A stretch of 64,000 bases of DNA, taken from contig NC_133647.1 in NCBI RefSeq assembly GCF_009905375.1, forward strand, positions 81,124,442-81,188,441, written 5' to 3'. The position numbers and the translations under genes are program-made. Every line of letters starts with the position of its first letter. Within the stretch, counting starts at the first letter, position 1. Under the pieces are notes generated by a model that saw only the letters and a program-made list of their open reading frames with translations, did not search any database and was not told the DNA's origin. Positions 47,768-58,976 of the stretch are shown here, in pieces. This DNA comes from Apium graveolens (taxonomy: Eukaryota > Streptophyta > Magnoliopsida > Apiales > Apiaceae).

Positions 47768-49602
47768 CTTGTTCACATTTTTAATCTCTTTCAGCTTATA
47801 CTTAAGCTGCTTCTTTGTCATTAAGCCAATGTTTACTATAGCTGGTTTATCCTGTTTTAATTTGTCAGAAGTTGACTTTTTTTTTACTTCTGTCTTAGAG
47901 TCTTTCATCTCTTCAGAATCAGACACAACAGTTTTTGCTACAAATTTAACAGGATTTACCTTTGGCTCAATTGGCAAAGTCCCTTTCTCACTTTTTCCAT
48001 CTTTATAACCTAGCCCCTCTTTCCAGTTTCCACTACTTAGAATATTCTGAGTTATTTTGCCTGAGTTAGTCCAAGTCCCTGATGATTTCTCTTTCTTTTT
48101 CTAATTCAGTTTTTAGATAATCATTCTATTTAAGCAATTTATTCTTAACATACACAACATTATCTCTCTCTGTCTGAATAGTGTTCATCTTGACTAGCTC
48201 TTCTTCAAGATGGCTATTTCTGTTTTTGTTCTTTAGATTTTCAGATTTTAATCTTTCATTCTCTAAAGTTTGATCTCTATAGCTAATATATATGTTTTTC
48301 AGAAATAATCTCAACTCAGTAATATCTCCAGTATCAAAAGCAAGAGTTGATAGAGGTACCTCTAGTTTAGCAGCATCAGAACTGCTATCAGCATTTGCCA
48401 TTAAGGCATAGTTCACCTCTTCTTCAGAATCTGAAGTGTCTGCCCAGTTTTTCTTCTTTGTCATTAGTGCCTGGCCTTTATCACTTTTTCCTTTCTTGCA
48501 GTCAGGAGACATGTGGCCTCTCTCACCACAATTGTAGCATTTGACATTTGAGTTGTCTCCTCTGTCAGACTTTCCTCCTTTGCCTTCAGTCTTTCTGAAC
48601 CCTTTCTTGTCAGAACTTCCACCTTTCATGGAAAACTTCTTACCCCTTCTGAATTTCTTGTAGGCTATCTTTGTGATACCCTTCACCATAAGAGCACACA
48701 ATTGCATCATCTCTGCATCAACATCCACTTCAGATTAATTTTCAGGTTCTGAATTATCATCATCAGAATCTGATGACTCTGAATCAGACTGTATGATGAT
48801 AGCCTTTCCTTTTGCCTTCCTAGAGACAATTGGCTTTTCTTCAGCCTTTAAAGCAACTGTCTTAGACTTCCCTCCATGCCTCTTCTTTCTTTGCTCCATC
48901 TCAAGTTTATGAGTCTTGAGCATCCCATAGATTTCATCAAGAGACATATCAACAAGTTCATAGTTGTCTCTTATTGTAGTAGCTTTCAAATCCCACTTTT
49001 CAGGAAGAGCTAGTAGAAATTTCAGATTTGAATCTTCTGTATCATATTCCTTATCCCCTAGTGACAGATCATTCAACAGCTTTGTGAATCTGTCATATGT
49101 CTCAGTTAGTGACTCATCAGATTATGAGTCAAAGTGCTCATACTCCTGTGTGAGTATTGTCTTCCTGTTCTTTTTGATGGCATTGGTTTCTTGACATCTC
49201 ACTTCCAATGCATCCCAGATTTCTTTTGCAGTCTTGCATCCAATCACCCTATTTGACATGACTATTGTCAATTGTACTATAAAGCAAGTGTCTTACTTTT
49301 GCATCCTTGCCTAGTGAAGAGATGTCTTCAGTGGTGTATTCTCTCTTTTCTTTGGGAATCATCCTCTGAGGTTCATTCCCAACTGCAACAGAAAGCTTTG
49401 CGGGCTTATGTGGACCATCATAAATTATGTCTAAATATTATGGATCTGTAGCTTCCAGAAACATGGCCATCTTCACACTCCATACAGGGTACTCAGACAC
49501 CCTGAGCAAAGGAACCCTGATGGTTTCATACCTACTGGTGTTTTGAATGGGTTGAACCTTTGTAGGTTCTTGAGGGTCTGGTATTTTTGCTTGTTCAGAC
49601 AT
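47291..49602 (-). pseudogene. SIRE B gag
   Basis: Starts MSEQAKIPDP at 49602. Pieces: decayed N-terminal to 49080, 49076-48735 (LLALPEKWDLK; S/D-rich hinge), 48728-48126 (CYNCGERGHMSPDC zinc knuckle, coiled-coil tail) and 47977-47291 (MTKKQLKYKLKE, CYNYGNSNH, CFHCGILWNSIYTC, NSD-rich tail). Several frameshifts and stops separate the pieces. Confidence 0.88.
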
Positions 49603-49650
49603 GATTGATTGTTTATTTGGATCTTAACTATTTGTAAGCTTAACAGATTG

Positions 49651-49662
49651 GCTCTGATACCA
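49651..49662 (-). other. SIRE B primer-binding site
   Basis: TGGTATCAGAGC on the minus strand, two bases past the LTR. Confidence 0.9.
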
Positions 49663-49664
49663 CT

Positions 49665-50233
49665 TGTTAGGCCTCAATGATACTATAGAAGGGGGTTGAA
49701 TATAGTATCTACAATCAATTCGATTATGAACACAAGTATATAACCAAAAACAAGTTTATTCAATATATCAAACTCTGTTACAGTAGGTTAATATACTCTC
49801 TCAGTGATGTATGATATTACTAAGAGCTGATAGGGTTACAATGAATAATATTCTCGTGAATGATAACACTTATAGTGTAAACCCTAAGCTGTGTTTATAT
49901 AATACACAGTTACAAGATATCTTCTAATTGATATGATAATGATTTTATTTCCTAGAATATATCAATCAGAGATTATCTACTGCAGTCCTATAGCTGTCCA
50001 ATTCTTCATGCATATCTTTACTTGTTTAATCCAGACCCTCTCCTTTAAATCAGACGCTTTTCATCCCTGAAGTGTTTCCGCACTTAAGTTCTGATATAAG
50101 TTCTGACGCCTTAAGTTCTGATAACTTCCTGTCTTCAGTAAGTTCTGATTTCCAGTTAAGTTATGATATTCTTATAATAAGTTCTGAAACTAAACAAATC
50201 ATATTAGACATGGCATCACAAATATATCTATCA
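49665..50233 (-). repeat. SIRE B 5' LTR
   Basis: 569 bp. Minus-strand start TGATAGATATATTTGTGATG, end GAGGCCTAACA. TATA box TTATATAAACACAG at 49894-49901. Shorter than, and clearly diverged from, the A LTR. Confidence 0.88.
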
Positions 50234-50630
50234 GTAGAATCTCATATTGGGTATGTCCAGCACCATGTACATTTACATATGCCTGTATTTTTGACTTTAG
50301 TATCACTATACCTATGATCAATGAGATGTGATCATCAGTCAACAAACAAATCAGTCTTAATGCATTATTATTGTCCTTTAATAATAATACTTGACTAGGG
50401 ACCTTTAGGAATATTTATAATATTCTCATAATCTCATTTTTAAGTCATGTACTTAGAGATCTAGAATTCATATCATATTCCAAGGACATTTATTAATCTA
50501 ATAATTATATCGCAGTACATTAAGACATAATAAATTATTAAGGGAATAATCGATAGAACATTAATATTAATAATCCAAATATCTTAAACTAAAACATTAT
50601 ATTATTGTCTCTAGGGCTCAAACACTAACA
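50234..50630 (-). repeat. Element F LTR fragment
   Basis: On the minus strand it starts TGTTAGTGTTTGAGCCCTAG at 50630, preceded by the PPT (AAGTGGGAGAT at 50631-50641). The other end is cut by the SIRE B insertion. Confidence 0.75.
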
Positions 50631-50641
50631 ATCTCCCACTT

Positions 50642-52390
50642 GCACCAGAGCCAATCGCCCATGTATCTAATACTCATAGAACTAGTACGACCATCGTGCT
50701 TCTGTTGCGACAAAGCCTTGGTCAATGGGTCTGCAACATTATTAATTATATATATTTTACATATATATCTCCTTGATAATTAATATCATTAATAAGGTGA
50801 TATCGCCTAAGCACATGCCCAAGCAGTCTCCTTGGCTTCTAATATAGAATCATCAATGTTCTTGGTATGAACTATTCCAGCTAATCACTTATATTTAGAC
50901 AAAACACAAACCAGACATAGACACATAATCATCCTTGTCTGTCCAAAAATTAGGTTCAATAAACTAGTATCAGTGCAACCCTTTACAACCAGTTCCCTAT
51001 CTTCTCTATACACCAAAAATAAATCTTTAGTCCTCTTTAAGTACTTAAGGATATTCTTGACAACTATTCAGTGACCCTCACCTGGATTAGACTGGTATCT
51101 GCTCGTTATGTCAAAGCACATGAAATATCAGTATGAGTACATATCATTGCGTACATTATAGATCGAATTTCTGAAGCATATGGAACTTTGCTCATATGAC
51201 CCTTATCATCTAATGATTTAGGGTAATTATCCTTTTGAGATCATTATCCCGTGAGACATCAAAACATATCCTTTCTTTGCCTCCTTCATCCTAAAATGAT
51301 GCAATACTTTATCAATGTATGTACTCTGACTAGGTCGATTAATCTCCTTAATCTATCTCTATAGATCTTGATCCCTAATATATAGGTAGCGTCGCCTAAG
51401 TCTTTCTTTGAGAAACTATTTCTCAACCAAGTCTTAACATCATGTAGAAAAGGTATGTCATTTCCTATTTGTTATATGTTATCTACATATAATATTAGGA
51501 ATATCATATGGCTCCCACTAACATTCTTGTAAACACATGGTTCATCTTCGGTTTTGAATAAAGCCAAACTCTTTGACTATTTCATCAAAATGAATATTCA
51601 TTCTCTTTGAGGCTTGCTTCAATCTATAAATAGATGGAAGTAACTTACAAACCATCTTAGCAAACTTTGGATTGACAAAACCCTCAGGTTGTATCATATG
51701 TACATCCTCTTCAAGGCTCCCATATAAGAAAGCAGTTTTAACATCCATTTTTCAAATCTCATAGTCAGTGTAAGAAATTATTGCTAACAATATCCTGATG
51801 GACTTACCATAGCAACTGGTGAAAAAGTCTCGTCATAGTCTATACCATGAATTTGTTTAAAAACTTTTGCCACTAGTCGCACCTTATAGGTCTGTACTTT
51901 ACCATGATGTCAGTTTTCTTCTTGAAAACCCACTTGCACCCTGTAGGTTTTACCCCTTCGAGTGGATCAACTAAAGTCAATACTTTATTTTGATACATGG
52001 ATTCCATCTCAGATTTCATGGCCTCCAGCCATCTCTCAGAGTCTGGACTGTTCATAGCATCTTGGTAGGTGAGAAGCTCATCATTATCCGTAATAATCAC
52101 TCACCATCTCGAGTCAAGAGAAATTCACAATATCTCTCAAACATATGGTGAATCCTACTAGATCTACGAAAAACCTGTGTTTCCTGGACATGATTACTTC
52201 TAACATTTTGATGTACATCCTTATCTCGTTCCAACTCTGGTTCAATGTTATCATGTGGATCTCGAACTTCATCGAGATGTATTATCCTCCTAATGATTTT
52301 CTTAGAAAGTAGTTCTCCCTCAAGAAATACAGGAGTCCGAGCAACAAACACTTTGTTCTCAGAAGGCTTATAAAAAACTATATCCTTTAG
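50642..52390 (-). pseudogene. Element F pol remnant (integrase end, RT, RNase H)
   Basis: 52351-52097: integrase C-terminal tail with FLEGELLSKK and a RRSSRI motif. 52100-51873: RT approach with SERWLEAMKSEMESM and PTGCKWVFKKK. 51748-51542: MDVKTAFLYGSLEEDVHMIQ and SIYRLKQASKRMN. Around 51500-51480 a decayed catalytic block reads LILYVDN, in which the second Asp is Asn. RNase H is decayed below 51200. Many stops. Confidence 0.85.
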
Positions 52391-52498
52391 GTCCTATTTA
52401 GTATTGCTGTTGTAGATAACTATAACACTTTTTTGCTGAAAAGTTGTCAGAATGGTGTTTGGTAAATTCTAAAAGTTGTTGTCTAGAAAAGCGCTTTT
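52391..52498. other. Unclassified 108 bp between F and G1
   Basis: This sequence does not continue the F polyprotein and is not part of the G1 LTR. No ORF or terminal repeat is visible. It may be the truncated end of another small element. Confidence 0.3.
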
Positions 52499-53009
52499 TG
52501 TGGCGCCCCAAAATCCAGGGGTCAGGAATCTCGGAGGCCACTGCCATCTAAACTACTACAAACCACATACATCATACTACAATATATAAATACTCACAAT
52601 TCACGACCCCACACTTATCACACATACACACACTTACAGGTTATTGTCTTGGAAACGAACCATTCATAGCTAGAGTAATTCAACCATAAAGTGATAATTA
52701 TTACAACCCAAAAGTAATTAAGTCTTACCGGGGAGTAACCTTTAAGTAAGGCTAGTTCATCGGTCAAATATACGTTTCTTGTTTATCACCTTACATAAGT
52801 CATACTTATAAATAAGCCGAACTAAAAACAACTGAAAACCAATTCCAGCTTATTCGGACTACCTGTGGTACAACACCAAACAATCTACTGGAACAGCTGA
52901 CCATTTCCTACCCGTTTCCTGGCTGTGATTCTCATGGTAGGCATCTTGATTCACTGTTGTGTTGTGTCAATTTAAGAAAACAAGTGTGAGCTATAATGCC
53001 CAGCATAAT
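52499..53009 (-). repeat. Gypsy LTR fragment G1
   Basis: The plus-strand end TGTGGCGCCCCAAAATCCAG resembles the inner LTR ends of H and G0. No PBS lies beside it, so it is a 3' or solo LTR end. It is interrupted after 511 bp by G2. Confidence 0.6.
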
Positions 53010-55972
53010 TGTAACGCCCTCCAAACCCGGGGTATAAGTCTGGGGGTTACGAGCTAATCACCAAACCTAGTACAATCTTATTAATAAATAATAAAGAAAT
53101 GAAACTAAACCCCTTTAACACTAACCAGGACCTTTTTAGGTTGAAGTATGAAAACAAGAACCACTAACTACTTTTATTACAAACCAACATTCAAAATCTC
53201 ACAAACTCTTTTTTTATTACAAGCCATTGTCTAATTCATTTTAAACTAAGTTCATCTTTTATTCAAACACACATACTATCTATCAACACTCCACCTGCAC
53301 GGGCAACTCAAAGCTTTCTTCCTGGATTGGGATCAACACTTTGGGTATAGAGGATCCCGAGGCTTAACCCGCCTCTTTACCACTCGAGTCCTGATGGGTT
53401 TCATATTCATTTTTAACTGAAAACAATAAGGTGAATAACAACAAAAGGGGTGAGCCAAAAATTTGCTCAACAAGTCCACAAAATATAAATAGTGTTAAAG
53501 CAATTTAAATAAATCCGTAACCCAGGTATATCTGCAAAGATATAACCTCACGAGAATAGAAAGAAGACCATTACTGGCGATTACAAATGAACTAAACTGG
53601 ACTCAAGTTCACAGCTATACCCTGCTGATCAGCCAAGATACAGTGCAGATCTATATCTCACTATATAGATCCTATCAGGCACCCAGACACTACAGCCCAT
53701 CTCAAGATCCGGTTATGTCCCGGTCCTTAGGATTAAGTAAACTTAACCCCAAAAGTAATATTATCCAGTCCCTGGAATAGTAACCGGAACAATCGGTATG
53801 CTTTGATATATTCTAATCACCAGAATATATCAATAATTGTGAGTAACAATTGGAATATGAATAACGAATTCAAATGAAGAGAATAATTCAGAATCGAACT
53901 GAAATATGAATAAAAGAATTAAAGGAGTACAAGCGTGATAAGAATTTGAAATGAATATTACTATTCTGAAAGTAGAATAGGGGAGAAACTTGCCTTCTAC
54001 GCGACTTACTGCAATTAAATCACTTTCGTCTATCACCTACTCGACCTGCCTTGCTGGCTTAGCTTCTGTTAGCAAAATAGAATGGTTAAGTCATTTTGTA
54101 CTTCAATTGCATCTTGAATCGACTTCATTTCGTTCCTATTATCTACCCATACGCTTATGACTGACTCTTATATTACATATAAGCAAGTAAGACTCGATTA
54201 ATCACACAATACACATAAGTACATAAGCACATAATCATTTTTTATAGTTAAAATAATTTTTTAGAATCAAAATCGACTTGCTGATTGCTCCGCTGATCAC
54301 CTTTTGCCTCATTTCTCATTTTTCCTGCAATTTTTCGGACTCGTCTCGGCACGCATTTCGACTGATAATCAAGTAATTAATAAAGTCAACTAATTTCTAG
54401 AAGAAATTAGGTCTTCATATTATTTTTAATGAAAAGAATTCATTTTTCTGAGTAAAATAGCTTTCGTTTCGCTCAATTCAGGACTAACGGTTAAATTATT
54501 ATCAATTAAACACTGATAATTCAATTTATTATTCAATATAAATAATTATTACAAATTTTTAAATCCTAAAATAATTATTTAATAAAAAGTCAAAGTCAAA
54601 AATAATTTTTTTATAATTTTTGGAGTTAAAATGTATAAGTTATGATTTATTGAAAATAATATGATTAATTATCGAAATAATTAATCACTTTTAAATATTT
54701 AATAAATAAATAACTAATAAATAATTAATAAATAATTATTTAATAATTTAAAATAATTAATCCCTAATTATTAGGATTAATCACAATTTATTACAAATAT
54801 TTACAACTTATCGTTATTTATTCGATTAGATCGATTATTTATAAATAAATAATTGATATCATTAACTCGTACGTTAATTATTGAATAAATGAGTTGTTAT
54901 TCGAATCATATTTCAACTCAACGATCCACTACTCGTATTTCTACGAGTTATTCGCGTTTCTCGCATAATTATCGAAACATTCCGGTTATTATTACAGTTT
55001 ATGCGACTTAAATTAACTATCTGGATTTTAATACCCGCTACGAGTAATTATCACGATATTTTAAGAACAATTAACTATCGTCTGAATAATAATAATAATA
55101 TTAATAATCGAACTTATCGTTCAATTACTCGTATAATTACGAGTTATTCGTTTTATTCCCCTAATTATCGAATCTTTAATCATAGTATTCGATTAATTTT
55201 AATACTTAATTATTAAATAATTACTTAATTACTAAATAATAAATAATAATTAAATAATTAAATACTTAATTAAATCACTAAATTCGAATTTATAAATTAA
55301 TAAAATAATTTAGGAATTATTAATAATATTTTTCAGAATTTAAAACTGATTTTTAATTGATTTTCAGAATTAATAAAACTAATTTTATTTTATAAAAATA
55401 TAATTAAATAATTAAAAATCCAGAAACTTTGTCAGAAACCAACCATCTGACAAAACAGATCAAAACCGGGTCAACCACACGGGTCAAGCGGGTCACCATC
55501 CGGGTCATGAAGAACATGACCGGATTTTTCCAGAATCCGACGACTTCACCGGATTCCGGTGAATCAATTACAGCCCCAAATCAGCACCGTTTGATACAGT
55601 TCTTGGGTGCTTTTCATTGCAAATCAACACAGCAATCTAATCATAATCAAAACATCCCGGAATCATCCCTGTAACAACTTCTCCGGCCAAAATCGATCAA
55701 ACACCGACTTCAACTCCGGCCAAAAACCCATCTTTTGATTCAGTAAACGAAACTTAACGTTCTATAGTGCAAATTAAAGCTAAGAACATATACAATCAAA
55801 GCCCTAACTTTTCAAGAACCAAAGATTTGCAGAAATCATCGAGTTATAATTTGAAAATTCGGTATAAACCCTAATAATCGAACTTTGCTATCTAGGTATC
55901 GTTTTATCAATTAAACACCATGAATCAACTGTAAATCACATAACTAAGCTATATCAATCATCAAAACATCAA
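53010..55972 (-). repeat. Gypsy LTR fragment G2 (truncated by SIRE E)
   Basis: Starts TGTAACGCCCTCCAAACCCG, sharing its first ~25 bp with the H LTR end. It runs through strongly AT-rich DNA (54240-55400) to the SIRE E insertion at 55972/55973. No PBS and no gene are visible. The small ORFs at 55001-55216 and 55429-55674 have no recognisable content. The length of nearly 3 kb is comparable to the G0 LTR. The far end is beyond E. Confidence 0.6.
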
Positions 55973-56564
55973 TGTTAGATATATTTGATAATGTCATGGC
56001 TAATATGATTTATGTTTAGTTTTCAGATCTTACTTAAACAGGATAAATCAGTACTTACTGGAAGTCATGACTTAAGGATATCAGTACTTATATTATCAGG
56101 AGATAATCATCAGAAGATGGATATCAGAACTTAAGTGCTGAAGGACGTTCAGATAAGGACAGTAGCTGATTAAAGGAAAGAAGATCGAGATAAACATAAG
56201 AAGAGATATGCATGAAGAAGGAATTCTATAAAGAATAGAATACTTGGAAGAAAAGATATTTGATTGATATATTTTAGGAAGCAGAATTATATTGCATATC
56301 AATTAGTGATTATCTTGTAACTGTGTAGTATATAAACACAGACATAGGGTTTACACTATAAGTGTTATCATATTCGAGAAGATTATTCGTATTAACCCTA
56401 GCAGCTCTCGTGATATTTGTTCATCACTGAGAGGTAACAGTTCCATACTGTAACAGAGTTTATTGTTTCAATAAAGTTTGTTTTCTGTTACTTGTGATAT
56501 TAAAGTTCGATTTGATTGTACTTTACACTGTATTCACCCCCTCTACAGTGTGTGTGACCTAACA
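55973..56564 (+). repeat. SIRE E 5' LTR
   Basis: 592 bp, TGTTAGATATATTTGATAAT...GTGTGTGACCTAACA. U3 carries several ATCAGAACTTAAG-type motifs. Confidence 0.92.
56329..56336 (+). promoter_or_regulatory. TATA box of SIRE E LTR
   Basis: GTATATAAACACAG, conserved in all SIRE LTRs here. It is followed by the GGGTTTACACTATAAG segment, also conserved. Confidence 0.75.
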
Positions 56565-56566
56565 AG

Positions 56567-56578
56567 TGGTATCAGAGC
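56567..56578 (+). other. SIRE E primer-binding site (tRNA-iMet)
   Basis: TGGTATCAGAGC two bases after the LTR. Confidence 0.92.
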
Positions 56579-56620
56579 CTATCTGTTAACGCACATACAG
56601 TTAAAGATCCAAACACAATC

Positions 56621-58394
56621 ATGTCTGACACAGAAACTCCAACTAAGCCTACCAAAACTGAAGAACCACCAAAGACACAAATTCAAAGTCGGTATGGGAC
56701 CATCAGAGTTCCCATACTGAGACCATCTGAATATTCCATATGGAAGGTGAGGATGACCATGTTCCTGGAAGCAACAGATCCAGAATATCTTGATAGAATC
56801 AAGGAAGGGCCTCACAAACCAACCAAGCTCGATGTTGCAGTTGCAGGTGAAGCAGCAAAGACCAGTACCAAAGGAGAAGAGTGATTATACTGCTGAAGAT
56901 ATAGCATCAATTGCTAAGGATGCTAAGGTACGACACTTACTGTATAGTTCCATTGCTAATTTAATGTCAAATAGGGTAATTAACTGCAAGACTGCTAAGG
57001 AGATATGGGATGCTCTGGAAACAAGGTGTCAGGGAACCGATACAATTAAGAAGAACAGGAAGACAATACTCACTCAAGAGTATGAACACTTTGACTCAAA
57101 GACTAATGAGTCATTGACTGATTTATATGATAGATTTGTCAAACTCTTGAATGATTTGTCATTGGTTCATAAGGAGTATGAACTTGAAGATTCAAACCTT
57201 AAATTCCTGTTAGCTCTTCCTGAATGTTGGGATTTGAAGGCAACAACAATAAGAGACAACTACAATCTTGATGAAACAACTCTTGATGAAATTTATGGAA
57301 TGCTCAAGACTCATGAACTTGAGATGGAACAAAGAAGCAAGAGGAAAGGAGGAAAGTCAAGGACAGTTGCTCTTAAGGCTGAAGAAGAATTCCCCAAGGC
57401 ATCTACCTCAAGGAAAGACAAGGGTAAAGCTCTTTTCACAAAGTCTGATACTGAGTCATCAAGTTCTGAAAGTGATGATGACTCGGATTCTGAAAGCTTG
57501 CCTGAGACTGATGCTGATGAGGAGATGATGAAGCTGTGTGCTCTTATGGTGAAAGGGATCACAAAGATTGCATACAGGAAGTTCAGGAAGGGAAAGAAGT
57601 TTTCCAGGAAAGGCACAAGTTCTGATAAGAAGAATTTCAGAAGATCTGAGGGCAAAGGAGGAAAGTCTGATAGAGGAGATTATACCAATGTCAAATGCTA
57701 TAACTGTGGTGAGAAAGGCCACATATCTCCTGATTGCAAGAAAGTAAAGGGTGACAAAGGCAAGGCTCTTGTCACAAAGAAGAAAAGCTGGACAGACACC
57801 CCAGACTCTGAAAGTGAGGAGAACTATGCGTTGATGGAAAATGCTGATAAAGAAAGTGCTGAGAGCAGTTCTGAAGCTGCTGAAATAAAGGTACCTCAGA
57901 CTACTTATGCTTTTCATACTGATGATATTAATGAGTTGAGAAGATATCTTAAAACCATGTTTGTTAGTTATAGAGATCAAACTTTAACATGTGAAAGATT
58001 AACTTCTGAAAATCTTGCTTTTAAGAAAAGAAATGATTTCTTAGAAAAAGAGTTAGTTATGTTCCATCAAACTCAGAAAGATAGAGATGATGCTTTTTAT
58101 GTTAGGGATGAAGTGCTAAAAATGAATGAATCTCTAAAAACTGAGTTAGAAAAGGAAAAAGAGATTATCAGGACTTGGACTAACTCTGGCAGAACAACTC
58201 AAAATTTGCTAAGTAGTGAAAATTGGAAAGAGGGCTTAAGTTATGGAGAGGATAAGAATGATAAAGGAACTGTAGAAATTAAGCCTGTTGCTAAGCAAAA
58301 GCCAAAATTAAAACCTGTTAAGTTTGTAACTGTAAAGTCTGATAATGAGAAATCAGAAGTTAAAGAGGAATTAACTTCTGACAAACTAAAATAG
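56621..58394 (+). pseudogene. SIRE E gag, N-terminal and central part
   Basis: Start MSDTETPTKPTKTEEPP at 56621, 42 nt past the PBS. The first frame (56621-56884) slips near 56865 into the long frame 56790-58394. Blocks: YSIWKVRMTMFLEATDPEYL, NRVINCKTAKEIWDALE, YDRFVKLLNDLS and LLALPECWDLK (capsid), an S/D-E hinge, the CYNCGEKGHISPDC zinc knuckle (about 57697-57738), then a long coiled coil (about 57950-58200). A TAG at 58392 replaces a Gln codon kept in A and B. The protein packages element RNA in virus-like particles. Confidence 0.9.
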
Positions 58395-58958
58395 GAAAAG
58401 ACGGTTGAAGTAAACATAGGCTTAATGACTAAGAAGCAGCTTAAGCATAAGCTGAAGGATATTAAGAATGCAAACAAGGTAAAATCACCTAGGAAAAATA
58501 GGAATAGAAAGGAAGGTGTGAATAAAAGCAATGATTATAGGCCTGTTCCTGATGCTCCTAGGAAAATGTGTCATAACTGTGGAAGTTCTAACCATATGGT
58601 TTCTTTTTACAGGAAGAATAAGAACATAAACTCCTTACCTTCAAAATCAGGAGTTAAGAGTCAGTCTGTTAGATATAAACCACAAAATCCTTGTTTTCAT
58701 TGTGGTAGTTTATGGCATTCCATTTATACTTGTAAGGAATATCATTGTTTGTACTATGATTATTATCAAATAAAACCTTCTTTGAAGAAAGTTTCCATTG
58801 TTCCTTCTAGTGTAAATTCTGATTCAAAATCTGATAGTGTAAGTTCTGATAAGAAAAATGTTGACATAAACTCTGATGCTAAATCCGCTGCAAATGTTAA
58901 CAAACTTGATAAGGCCAAAGGATCCAAGCAAGTCTGGGTCCTTAAAACTAGTCATTAG
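58395..58958 (+). pseudogene. SIRE E gag C-terminus
   Basis: Same frame as the preceding gag. MTKKQLKHKLKDIK is followed by two extra zinc-knuckle-like blocks (CHNCGSSNH and CFHCGSLWHSIYTC) and an NSD/SSD-rich tail ending at TAG 58956-58958. A second in-frame stop, TGA at 58968-58970, precedes pol. Confidence 0.85.
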
Positions 58959-58976
58959 TGGTCTTTGTGATTGCAG
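58479..58976 (+). other. Putative intron at SIRE E gag-pol boundary
   Basis: Donor AACAAG|GTAAAA (58478/58479) and acceptor CTTTGTGATTGCAG|GG (58976/58977). Length 498 nt (166 codons). Both ends lie exactly between codons of the one frame used by gag and pol. It contains the TAG and TGA that otherwise separate gag from pol. The Ogre Gypsy elements of plants are a known precedent for splicing inside a retrotransposon polyprotein. RNA evidence is absent. Confidence 0.5.

Larger units (their letters stand above)
29990..50233 (-). mobile_element. SIRE-type Ty1/Copia element B (split by H and A)
   Basis: Minus-strand order: 5' LTR 50233-49665, PBS, gag 49602-47291, pol 47278-43369, spacer, third ORF 41874-29990 with Gypsy element H inside it. 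The 3' end and 3' LTR are not in the window because the A complex interrupts the third ORF at 29989/29990. The LTR (569 bp) is clearly a different subfamily from A. It is inserted in the LTR of element F at 50233/50234. Confidence 0.85.
50234..52390 (-). mobile_element. Decayed Ty1/Copia element F, 3' part
   Basis: An LTR fragment (50234-50630) is cut by SIRE B, followed by a PPT and then backwards RNase H, RT and integrase-end remnants. The PPT and the RT style resemble element D, so F is a related family. The 5' half is missing: at 52390 it runs into unclassified DNA and then Gypsy LTR G1. Confidence 0.8.

Noticed and set aside
53010..55972. A host gene in the AT-rich stretch before SIRE E
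   Set aside because: No coding potential, splice structure or domain was seen; the start matches a Gypsy LTR end.
57311..57980. Minus-strand ORFs with hydrophobic translations opposite E gag
   Set aside because: Antisense of acidic, Ser-rich coding DNA commonly gives Leu/Phe-rich frames; no independent support.
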